Under the pieces are notes generated by a model, which saw nothing but the letters and a program-made list of their open reading frames with translations, made no database searches and was not told the DNA's origin. The position numbers and the translations under genes are program-made. Positions 1-5,199 of a stretch of 5,914 bases of DNA are shown here, one piece after another (the stretch's first letter is position 1; every line of letters starts with the position of its first letter). Origin of the DNA: Thermocaproicibacter sp041859875 (GTDB lineage: Bacteria; Bacillota; Clostridia; Oscillospirales; Acutalibacteraceae); contig JBFLFY010000049.1 of the NCBI GenBank assembly GCA_041859875.1, positions 1-5,914 of the forward strand. The letters are read 5' to 3'.

Positions 1-24
1 AAGTGGTTCAATGGCCGCTTCTAA

Positions 25-774
25 AAACCAAACGACCCCAATCCCATAGATGAAAGTAATATTGTAGGCAAAAAGATCAATCTTGCCGTCGGCGGAGTTA
101 CACAGGAATTTACTGTAGTTGGCATTATAAAAACAGGAACAGGTTTGCTGCAGGGCGCAATCGGCAATTATATTCCAACCTTTGTGTATGTGCCTTATAC
201 CACCGTACAGGCAATGAACCAGCGAAGTGATTTTGACGAGATATGCGTTAAACTTAAACCGAATGCTGAATCAGAAAATACTGGCCGAATGATTGTTTCC
301 GTTTTAAATGGTACAAAAGGAGTCTCCAATGCGTTTACCTCGAATGACCTTGCAAAGCAAAAAGACGGTTTACTTCAGGTTATGGATATTGTAACCATGA
401 TTCTTTCCTGTGTAGGAGCCGTTTCGCTTTTGGTAGCAAGCCTGAGCATCATGACAACCATGCTGGTTTCGGTTACGGAAAGGACCCGTGAAATCGGAAT
501 TAAAAAAGCTCTTGGAGCAACAAAAGCTGCTATTATGAGGGAATTCCTTGCGGAAGCGGTTTTACTTTCGCTCATTGGCAGTGCTGTTGGAATTGCGGTT
601 GGAACCGGCATTTCCTGGGCTTTGGCACTTTCATTTCATACTTCATTTGCAGTGAGGCCTGACATTATGCTGGTAGCCGCTGCATTCGCGATTGTTTCCG
701 GAACAATATTCAGCGTTTACCCGGCTTGGCAGGCTTCCTGCCTTAAGCCGGTTGACGCTTTAAGGCAGGAATAG
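25..774 (+). CDS. ABC transporter permease, MacB/FtsX family, C-terminal part (5' end outside window; upstream in-frame stop)
   Basis: The readable frame encodes the end of an extracytoplasmic MacB-like domain followed by an FtsX-type membrane domain. The domain's usual ending is visible as VGKKI...EFTVVGIIK, and a PTFVYVPYTTVQ stretch follows. The first membrane segment lies at about 378-465. Next comes the family's cytoplasmic signature, ERTREIGIKKALGATK (about 478-525), then membrane segments at about 541-630 and 664-735, and the typical ending YPAWQAS..PVDALRQE. Such permeases pair with an ATPase to move lipoproteins, peptides or drugs, or to sense antimicrobials; the substrate cannot be told here. 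Family-like sequence continues upstream of the first usable internal start (TTG at 145) as far as a TAA at 22-24, so 145 is unlikely to be the true start. The few codons before the TAA (KWFNGRF) are in the same frame and also look plausible, so a nonsense mutation, a nearby indel or a sequence error is possible. The next gene starts 7 bases after the stop. Confidence 0.85.
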   Translation, partial: KPNDPNPIDESNIVGKKINLAVGGVTQEFTVVGIIKTGTGLLQGAIGNYIPTFVYVPYTTVQAMNQRSDFDEICVKLKPNAESENTGRMIVSVLNGTKGVSNAFTSNDLAKQKDGLLQVMDIVTMILSCVGAVSLLVASLSIMTTMLVSVTERTREIGIKKALGATKAAIMREFLAEAVLLSLIGSAVGIAVGTGISWALALSFHTSFAVRPDIMLVAAAFAIVSGTIFSVYPAWQASCLKPVDALRQE

Positions 775-781
775 ATTTTTG

Positions 782-1525
782 ATGAATTTCTTAAAAAACC
801 CGGGACTTCCCGAGGCGGAAATCAGCGTTGCGGCTCTTTCCGCTACATACCCGTTTTTCACAGCCGGACTTGAAAGGCTTGGAATCCATGCTGTTAAAAT
901 TCGTTCTCAGAGCCAGCTTGCGGAATCTGTGAAAAATCACGCAGACACGGTTTGTTTTTACGCTGGAAACGGCTTCGTTTATGTAGGAGCGGGTGAGACG
1001 TTACTAAAAAATGAGTTCTTGCAGAAAAGATTTCATGCCGAAGAGATTTTTGAGCCTGTTTGCAGCCCATATCCACATGATACATTATTCAATGCCTTAC
1101 TGCTTGGAAAAAGACTGTTTGCCAACAGGAAAAACCTAGCTTCAGAACTGATTGATTACTGCAATGCTCACGGCATAAAAATCATTCCGGTGAAACAAGG
1201 GTATGCGAAATGTTCCTGTGCAGTTGTAGACGAGGATTCAATTATTACAGCCGACGCAGGAATTGCAAAAGCAGCAGAATTGGAAGGAATTCAGGTTTTA
1301 AGAATTCGGCCAGGGTACATTCGGCTTTCCGGGTGCAGCTATGGATTTATTGGCGGCACCTGCGGCAAAATTGCCAAGGACAAACTCGCTTTTGCCGGAA
1401 GAATTCAAGATCATCCGGATTTCCCGAATATCAAAGATTTTTTAGGACAGCGTGGAATCTATCCGGTTGTTCTTGCTGACAAGCCACTTACAGACATTGG
1501 TGGGATTTTGCCGTTAGCGTATTGA
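782..1525 (+). CDS. DUF6873-like protein, predicted GME/pentein (amidinotransferase-like) fold, function unknown
   Basis: This is a soluble protein of 247 residues with no signal peptide or membrane segment. I recognise it, from memory of family appearance only, as resembling the DUF6873 family of Clostridia, which is assigned an amidinotransferase-like (pentein) fold. Recurrent beta-alpha units are visible, for example VKQGYAKCSCAVVDEDS and ITADAGIAKAAELEGIQV. Likely conserved patches are CSPYPHD (residues 94-100), KCSC (Cys144, Cys146), GCSYGFIGGTCG (Cys185, Cys194) and the ending DIGGILPL. Catalytic penteins carry a nucleophilic Cys near the C-terminus, but here no Cys follows residue 194, so hydrolase or transferase activity is doubtful; this is inference. 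The ATG at 782 is preferred over the adjacent TTG at 779 and has an AGGA 11 bases upstream. It follows the permease after 7 bases, so co-transcription is likely. No specific reaction can be assigned. Confidence 0.8.
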   Translation: MNFLKNPGLPEAEISVAALSATYPFFTAGLERLGIHAVKIRSQSQLAESVKNHADTVCFYAGNGFVYVGAGETLLKNEFLQKRFHAEEIFEPVCSPYPHDTLFNALLLGKRLFANRKNLASELIDYCNAHGIKIIPVKQGYAKCSCAVVDEDSIITADAGIAKAAELEGIQVLRIRPGYIRLSGCSYGFIGGTCGKIAKDKLAFAGRIQDHPDFPNIKDFLGQRGIYPVVLADKPLTDIGGILPLAY

Positions 1526-1527
1526 TA

Positions 1528-1552
1528 AAAAGGAGAGGGATAATTCTCTTTT
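1528..1552 (+). terminator. weak possible intrinsic terminator after the DUF6873-like gene
   Basis: AAAAG-(bulged G)-AGA at 1528-1536 can pair with TCT-CTTTT at 1545-1552 around an 8-base loop. This puts a short A/U-rich stem 3 bases after the stop codon, ending in a T run. Only two G-C pairs are present, so the hairpin is weak. It may end the permease/DUF6873 transcript or have no function. Confidence 0.3.
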
Positions 1553-1556
1553 ATAC

Positions 1557-1586
1557 GATTATACAAAATGAATATTTTGTATAATC
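1557..1586. repeat. perfect 13-bp inverted repeat upstream of xerC; candidate Xer/dif-like core site or operator
   Basis: GATTATACAAAAT (1557-1569) and ATTTTGTATAATC (1574-1586) are exact reverse complements around a GAAT centre. Read as a Xer core site, 1558-1585 is an 11-bp arm, a 6-bp centre (TGAATA) and an 11-bp arm. The right arm TTTTGTATAAT matches the remembered E. coli XerD arm (TTATGTTAAAT) and the B. subtilis one (TTATGTAAACT) at 8 of 11 positions each. The centre differs by one base from the E. coli dif centre TGTATA. The left arm is much less dif-like (about 5 of 11). It lies 31 bases before a tyrosine recombinase start. An operator for a dimeric repressor, or a chance AT-rich palindrome around a -10 box, is an equally open reading. 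No T run follows it, so it is not a terminator. Confidence 0.6.
1580..1585 (+). promoter_or_regulatory. possible -10 box for xerC
   Basis: A consensus TATAAT sits in the right arm of the inverted repeat, 32 bases before the xerC start codon. There is no convincing TTGACA-like -35 at 16-18 bases upstream and no extended -10, so this is a suggestion only. If real, protein binding to the inverted repeat would block the promoter, which would allow autoregulation by the recombinase or another dimeric factor. Confidence 0.3.
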
Positions 1587-1600
1587 AAGGGGAGGACAAA

Positions 1601-1610
1601 AAAGGAGATG
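1601..1610 (+). promoter_or_regulatory. ribosome binding site for xerC
   Basis: AAAGGAGATG at 1601-1610 is a near-perfect anti-Shine-Dalgarno match, 7 bases before the ATG at 1618. An ATG inside the SD (1608) is out of frame and soon meets a stop, which supports 1618 as the start. A second purine-rich stretch, GGGGAGGA, lies just upstream at about 1589-1596. Confidence 0.7.
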
Positions 1611-1617
1611 CTGGTTC

Positions 1618-2631
1618 ATGAACGTCAATTTGAATGATTCCACATTTGATGAAGCTCCTCCGATTATCCGGGAATTTCTCGGATACGTTGGAACGATTCG
1701 CGGTAAGTCACCAAAAACCGTGAAAGAATATTATCTCGATCTGCGAACATTTTTTCGGTATATTAAACAGCAGCGAGGCCTCGTTCCGGCCGGCACTGAT
1801 TTTGAAGAGATTCCGATAGATGATGTTGACCTGGATCTTATTCATACGATTGATTTGACGCAGGTCTTTGAGTACATGAATTACCTTGCACAGGAAAGGA
1901 AAAATGGTTCGGCAGCTCGTTCCAGAAAAGTCTCAAGCCTTCGTTCCTTTTTTCATTATCTGTCGGATAAAACCGGGAAATTAAGCAAAAATCCTGTTGA
2001 GGAGCTGGAAACACCAAAATTAAAAAAATCTCTGCCCAAATATCTAACTTTGGAACAGAGTATGGAGCTGCTTGCGAAAGCCGACCAGCCAGATGAAAAA
2101 AACAGTACTCGTGATTATTGTATTCTTACTCTTTTTCTAAACTGTGGGATGCGCCTTTCAGAACTTGTTGGAATAGATATTGGTGATATTAGCTTTAGCG
2201 CAAAAACCTTGAAAATCACTGGGAAAGGAAACAAGGAACGCATTGTCTACATAAATGACGCCTGCATTGACGCATTAAAACGATATTTGGAAGTCCGCCC
2301 AAAAGAAGGGGTCATAGACCGCAGCGCACTTTTCATAAGTGGCCAGCGAAAACGGATCAGCCCCAAAACGGTGCAGTACCTAGTAAAGAAATATCTTACG
2401 GAAATCGGGCTTGGAAGCTATTCCGTACATAAGCTCCGTCATACGGCCGCGACCTTGATGTATCAGCAGGGTCACGTTGATATTCGGGTCCTGAAGGACA
2501 TCCTGGGGCATGAAAATTTAGGGACTACGGAAATTTATACTCATATTTCTAATACCCAAATGGCAGAAGCCGCGAATGCTAATCCACTTGCCGGTGTAAA
2601 GCACAGAAAAAATTCATCACTGGATAAGTAA
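1618..2631 (+). CDS. xerC: tyrosine recombinase XerC-like
   Basis: This is a site-specific tyrosine recombinase of 337 residues. The N-terminal SAM-like core-binding domain (about residues 14-130) includes the typical SPKTVKEYYLDLRTFFRYI and a KVSSLRSFFHYL helix. The C-terminal catalytic domain has every expected residue: Arg179 in GMRLSEL, Lys203 in GKGNKER, His271 and Arg274 in HKLRH, His298 in LGHENLG, and the nucleophile Tyr307 in EIYTH. It is longer than the usual 295-300 residues. The extra length is mostly an acidic insert at about residues 50-83, which I recall as common in XerC proteins of Oscillospiraceae and related Clostridia. The expected role is resolving chromosome dimers at dif with a XerD partner, or acting alone on its own site. 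It has its own strong ribosome binding site and follows a 92-base gap with an inverted repeat. No phage or transposon genes surround it, so it is probably a resident chromosomal gene. XerC versus XerD naming is uncertain between paralogues. Confidence 0.9.
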   Translation: MNVNLNDSTFDEAPPIIREFLGYVGTIRGKSPKTVKEYYLDLRTFFRYIKQQRGLVPAGTDFEEIPIDDVDLDLIHTIDLTQVFEYMNYLAQERKNGSAARSRKVSSLRSFFHYLSDKTGKLSKNPVEELETPKLKKSLPKYLTLEQSMELLAKADQPDEKNSTRDYCILTLFLNCGMRLSELVGIDIGDISFSAKTLKITGKGNKERIVYINDACIDALKRYLEVRPKEGVIDRSALFISGQRKRISPKTVQYLVKKYLTEIGLGSYSVHKLRHTAATLMYQQGHVDIRVLKDILGHENLGTTEIYTHISNTQMAEAANANPLAGVKHRKNSSLDK

Positions 2632-2649
2632 ATGCGAGTAAAACGAGTA

Positions 2650-2692
2650 ACAAAAGAGGACCTCACCCTTTGTCGGTGAAGTCCCCTTTTGT
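2650..2692. terminator. bidirectional intrinsic terminator between convergent xerC and DUF624 genes
   Basis: An 18-base arm at 2650-2667 pairs with 2675-2692 around a 7-base loop (CTTTGTC). Two mismatched positions break the stem in the + strand RNA as A.C and C.A. The same positions become G.U wobbles in the minus strand RNA, so the hairpin is stronger for the minus-strand operon. Each side ends in a T-rich stretch (CTTTTGTTT on +, CTTTTGTTA on minus). It lies 18 bases after the xerC stop and overlaps the last codons of the minus-strand CDS. Confidence 0.8.
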
Positions 2693-3499
2693 TTCCTCCG
2701 GTTTGTCTAAGCCTTTTTCCTGCTCCAATTTTTTGTTGTACGGCTGAATCATGGCTTTATCAACCAGCGGGTAAACAGCAAAATTAATAAGGAATGAAGA
2801 ATAGGCAAATGCAAGGAAAATGCAAAAAAGAGCTGCAATCATTATAGTAAGCGGCATCGTCAAGGACAGAAACAATAAATAGATAAGAACTCCAAGCAAA
2901 CCCGTAATTAGTAAATTGCGGCCAACACCTAGAATGGCAAAAATCAGAGAATTTTTCAATATTTGCTTCAGCTTAAGGTCGAAAGTTACAATCATAACCG
3001 GTACATAATACTGACTGAAAAGGAATAGCAGCGCCACCAAAGAGCAGATCCCGGAAGCAGCAATATTAAAAAAGCTCTGTGATGCGTGAGTCCAGTAATA
3101 TGGAATGGAAACGCTGAGAATCCCCGTAACGATATAACAAAGGACTCCATCCAGAATCAACGGCTTCCAGTTATTTTTCACGGCATCCATAAAGTCAGAA
3201 TAAATAAACGCATGTTCTTCCCGCGCGTAATTTCTTGTAACATAAGTCAAACCACCTATAAACGGAAAAAGAAAAATCATTGGCAGTAAATCAATCGGAA
3301 GAAAAATAGTAACCCGGTTGAGAAGATAAACTAAAAAACCAGCAGCCAGAACTGGAACACAAAAAAGGAGGTTTAATTTACATAAGTCAAAAAATTTTCG
3401 TTGAAAAATCGAAAAAAAGCGTGGCACTGCCTTTTGCTTTGGAGCGTCTTTTTCAATACCGGGTCCTGGTCTGTTATAATTGACGCCAAATAAAGCCAT
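2663..3499 (-). CDS. DUF624 family (YesL-like) membrane protein
   Basis: This is an integral membrane protein of 278 residues. A basic, Pro-rich cytoplasmic N-terminus is followed by the DUF624 start pattern KFFDLCKLNLLFCVPVLAAG (about residues 35-54). It then has FPFIGGLTYVTRNYAREEHAF and a charged DFMDAVKNNWK loop (about 103-113). About five or six hydrophobic segments span residues 40-250. The tail is charged and Lys/Glu-rich. DUF624 members often sit near carbohydrate uptake genes, but their role is not established and no sugar genes are visible here. The start is supported by GAGG about 10 bases before the ATG. The gene begins 30 bases after the xerD-like stop on the same strand, so co-transcription is likely. 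Its last codons (GDFTDKG) are written inside the stem-loop that terminates the transcript. Confidence 0.85.
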   Translation of the reverse strand: MALFGVNYNRPGPGIEKDAPKQKAVPRFFSIFQRKFFDLCKLNLLFCVPVLAAGFLVYLLNRVTIFLPIDLLPMIFLFPFIGGLTYVTRNYAREEHAFIYSDFMDAVKNNWKPLILDGVLCYIVTGILSVSIPYYWTHASQSFFNIAASGICSLVALLFLFSQYYVPVMIVTFDLKLKQILKNSLIFAILGVGRNLLITGLLGVLIYLLFLSLTMPLTIMIAALFCIFLAFAYSSFLINFAVYPLVDKAMIQPYNKKLEQEKGLDKPEETKGDFTDKG

Positions 3500-3529
3500 A
3501 GGAAAAAACCTCTTTCAAATTCGTCTGCC

Positions 3530-4426
3530 CTACCCTAACTTTGCGCGTGGATGGCAGTGATTATAAACTTCCTTAAAATGGCTGTTTCGCAGCTGAACGT
3601 AAATCTGAGTTGAAGAAATATCAGCATGCCCAAGCATAGCCTGTATATCTTTTAATGCCGCGCCGTTCTCAAGAAGATGCAATGCAAAAGAATGGCGGAG
3701 TGTGTGTGGAGTAATTTCTTTTGCAATTTTTGCCTGCTGTGCGTAAGTCCTTATAATTTTCCAAAGTCCCTGACGTGTTAAACGACTGCCGTTCCTGTTC
3801 ATAAACAGTGCCTTGCTGTCGTCTTGAGAAGCAGTCGTTTTAGGGCGGACGCGCAGCAGATAGTCGGAAACAGCAGAAACTGCCGCTGCGTAGACCGGAA
3901 TTTTGCGGCACTCGCCTCCATGAGAACAGATTAGAATTCCGGTTTGCAGATTAATATCATCAAGATTAAGATTTACAAGTTCAGAAACACGAATTCCGGT
4001 CGCATAGAGGAGTTCGAGTATTGCACGGTCACGGCAGCCCTTTGGGTTCCGGGGATTGGGTTGAGAAAGAAGAAGCTCCGTTTCTTTGCTATTTAATATT
4101 TGCGGAAGTTTCTGTACTGCTTTTGGGCAATGTACCGGTTTTGCAGGATTCAACGATGCCTGACCGGAAAAAATAAGGTACTGATAAAAGCACCGAATGG
4201 AGGCCATGCTCCGCTGGATCGTTGAATTGGCCAGCTTCTGTGAAGCCAAATATTTTGTATAATCCGTAATAAATACGGAAGTTATTTCGTCTGGGCTTTT
4301 ATAGCTGAAACGGCTGGCATATGCTGTAAACTTTTTTATGTCACGTAAATAGGAATCCAGCGTATTTTGCGAAGCGGACTTTGTGTGTACCAAATACTCT
4401 TGAAACTCCCCACAATAATCCTTCAT
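3530..4426 (-). CDS. xerD: tyrosine recombinase XerD-like, with an altered catalytic hairpin
   Basis: This tyrosine recombinase of 298 residues is the usual XerD length. The core-binding domain covers about residues 5-90 (SQNTLDSYLRDIKKFTAY, then RSMASIRCFYQYL). The catalytic domain has Arg146 in TGIRVSEL, His241 and Arg244 in HTLRH, His267 in LGHADIS and Tyr276 in QIYV. The beta-hairpin normally reading GKGNKER reads SHGGECRK, so the catalytic Lys position (five before the conserved Arg) is His169. The nearest Lys, 175, follows that Arg. Either a neighbouring residue takes over or cleavage is impaired; this is inference. Lying just downstream of a spoIIM-like gene supports a XerD assignment, because spoIIM and xerD are close neighbours in Bacillus too. 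A purine-rich GAAGGGAAG precedes the ATG. Gaps to the flanking genes are 30-32 bases. Confidence 0.88.
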   Translation of the reverse strand: MKDYCGEFQEYLVHTKSASQNTLDSYLRDIKKFTAYASRFSYKSPDEITSVFITDYTKYLASQKLANSTIQRSMASIRCFYQYLIFSGQASLNPAKPVHCPKAVQKLPQILNSKETELLLSQPNPRNPKGCRDRAILELLYATGIRVSELVNLNLDDINLQTGILICSHGGECRKIPVYAAAVSAVSDYLLRVRPKTTASQDDSKALFMNRNGSRLTRQGLWKIIRTYAQQAKIAKEITPHTLRHSFALHLLENGAALKDIQAMLGHADISSTQIYVQLRNSHFKEVYNHCHPRAKLG

Positions 4427-4440
4427 TTTTTCTTCCCTTC

Positions 4441-4459
4441 ACAAGTTTCGACGACTTGT
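4441..4459. repeat. short inverted repeat between spoIIM-like and xerD-like genes
   Basis: ACAAGT (4441-4446) and ACTTGT (4454-4459) flank a 7-base spacer. On the minus strand the hairpin begins inside the TAA stop of the spoIIM-like gene and ends just before the xerD ribosome binding site. Six base pairs with no U run do not make a terminator. It could tune RNA stability or translation between the genes, or be chance. Confidence 0.3.
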
Positions 4460-5115
4460 TAAAATGAAAAGCAGCCGCCGAAAACGGCAGTCAGCAAAGT
4501 GTCCAAACCAGCCGAAGCACACGCAAGCGCAAGGGCCAAACCAAAATGCAGCATATATGTTCGAAAGCCCTCCCCTGTCTGTGACATCCTGTGTGATGCC
4601 AAAGCACGCGAATAGCAGATTCCCTCCAGCGCTGCTGCTAATATAGAAAAGCAGCAAAGGAATGCGCCCGGGAGAATCACGGCAAAATAAAACAGTATAC
4701 CCTTTCCGCCGTAAACCGAGTAAAGATACCCTGCAGTAAGCCCAAGCCCAAACCCGCGAAAAATAGGAACAACAGGGATGCAGAATGCCCCCCACATGGA
4801 AAGCCCAAACAGAAAGCAAACTAGAACGAATAGAAAAGCAGAAGCAAAAGACGCGGCGAAGACCGTAACAAGGGGCTGTGTAAGCCTTGCCTTAAAGTTC
4901 CCGGCAAAAAGAAAATCAAGCCTGCTTAGCGTACAAAGCTGTGTACTTCGGGAATAGAACGTGCCACCAACCATTCCTGCAAGAAACAGCAAGGCCAAAA
5001 GAACCATCGCCCGGTTGTCTTTTACAGCCGAAAGCAGATCCTGACCAAGGTGATTGAGAACGGAATGCTCTTTTTTTTTCTTTCCACAGTGATACCGAAC
5101 AGTTACGACACCCAT
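4459..5115 (-). CDS. spoIIM: stage II sporulation protein M-like (SpoIIM superfamily) membrane protein
   Basis: This membrane protein has 218 residues from the chosen start, close to the 214 of B. subtilis SpoIIM. A basic N-terminus (GKKKKEHS) is followed by a first segment, MVLLALLFLAGMVGGTF. Further segments follow, with the family-typical stretch IPVVPIFRGFGLGLTAGYL and FAVILPGAFLC, and a hydrophobic C-terminal pair. In sporulating Firmicutes, SpoIIM works with SpoIID and SpoIIP in peptidoglycan remodelling during engulfment of the forespore. The ATG at 5115 is preferred because AGGAGG (5126-5131) lies 10 bases upstream. The in-frame ATG at 5124 is only 1 base from that SD. An ATG at 5119 has good spacing but is in another frame. 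A run of nine A residues in the coding strand (5071-5079) lies near the start. The xerD-like gene follows after 32 bases. The divergent sequence makes a SpoIIM-superfamily paralogue possible. Confidence 0.78.
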   Translation of the reverse strand: MGVVTVRYHCGKKKKEHSVLNHLGQDLLSAVKDNRAMVLLALLFLAGMVGGTFYSRSTQLCTLSRLDFLFAGNFKARLTQPLVTVFAASFASAFLFVLVCFLFGLSMWGAFCIPVVPIFRGFGLGLTAGYLYSVYGGKGILFYFAVILPGAFLCCFSILAAALEGICYSRALASHRMSQTGEGFRTYMLHFGLALALACASAGLDTLLTAVFGGCFSF

Positions 5116-5125
5116 ACATTTCATT

Positions 5126-5131
5126 CCTCCT
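5126..5131 (-). promoter_or_regulatory. ribosome binding site that decides the spoIIM start
   Basis: On the minus strand this reads AGGAGG, followed by A and then three nested ATGs at 5124, 5119 and 5115. Spacings from the SD to these are 1, 6 and 10 bases. Only 5124 and 5115 are in the SpoIIM frame, so 5115 is the better start. Confidence 0.6.
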
Positions 5132-5133
5132 GC

Positions 5134-5159
5134 GGCTTTCGCCTTTTAAAGTGAAAGCC
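5134..5159 (-). other. leader hairpin upstream of spoIIM
   Basis: GGCTTTC (minus strand, 5159-5153) can pair with GAAAGCC (5140-5134) across a 12-base loop. No U run follows on either strand, so it is not a terminator. It would lie at the very 5' end of a transcript started from the putative sigma-E promoter and ends 2 bases before the AGGAGG, so it may affect stability or translation. Confidence 0.4.
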
Positions 5160-5166
5160 CTAATAA

Positions 5167-5195
5167 AATGTATGTTGGACAAAACAGGTGTATGT
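5167..5195 (-). promoter_or_regulatory. candidate sigma-E-type promoter for spoIIM
   Basis: On the minus strand CATACATT (5174-5167) matches the remembered sigma-E -10 consensus (CATACA-T). Fourteen bases upstream is ACATACA (5195-5189), a partial match to the -35 (about four of seven positions). The spacing is right for sigma-E. A transcript would begin near 5160, about 45 bases before the spoIIM start. In B. subtilis spoIIM is expressed from sigma-E in the mother cell, which supports the reading. The -35 is weak, and read-through from the upstream radical SAM gene is an alternative. Confidence 0.4.
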
Positions 5196-5199
5196 TCGT

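Noticed and set aside
375..611. Minus-strand open frame opposite the ABC permease
   Set aside because: It is the complement of the FtsX membrane domain with no independent coding evidence.
894..1479. Alternative frames inside the DUF6873-like gene on both strands
   Set aside because: They are fully nested in a better-supported CDS with no good ribosome binding site or recognisable motif.
1557..1586. Inverted repeat as a Rho-independent terminator
   Set aside because: The stem is almost all A-T and neither side is followed by a T run.
3086..3289. Plus-strand open frame opposite DUF624
   Set aside because: It is antisense to the membrane protein gene, short and without coding features.
1618..4426. 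Two tyrosine recombinases as sign of a prophage, integron or integrative element
   Set aside because: No excisionase, replication, capsid, conjugation or tRNA/att sequences are visible. Both proteins resemble chromosomal XerC/XerD and the neighbours are core Clostridia genes.
4439..4819. Minus-strand open frame of 126 codons overlapping spoIIM
   Set aside because: It lies in another frame of the clearly membrane-protein-coding spoIIM and shows no family resemblance; its Cys/Arg-rich content is typical of a shadow frame.
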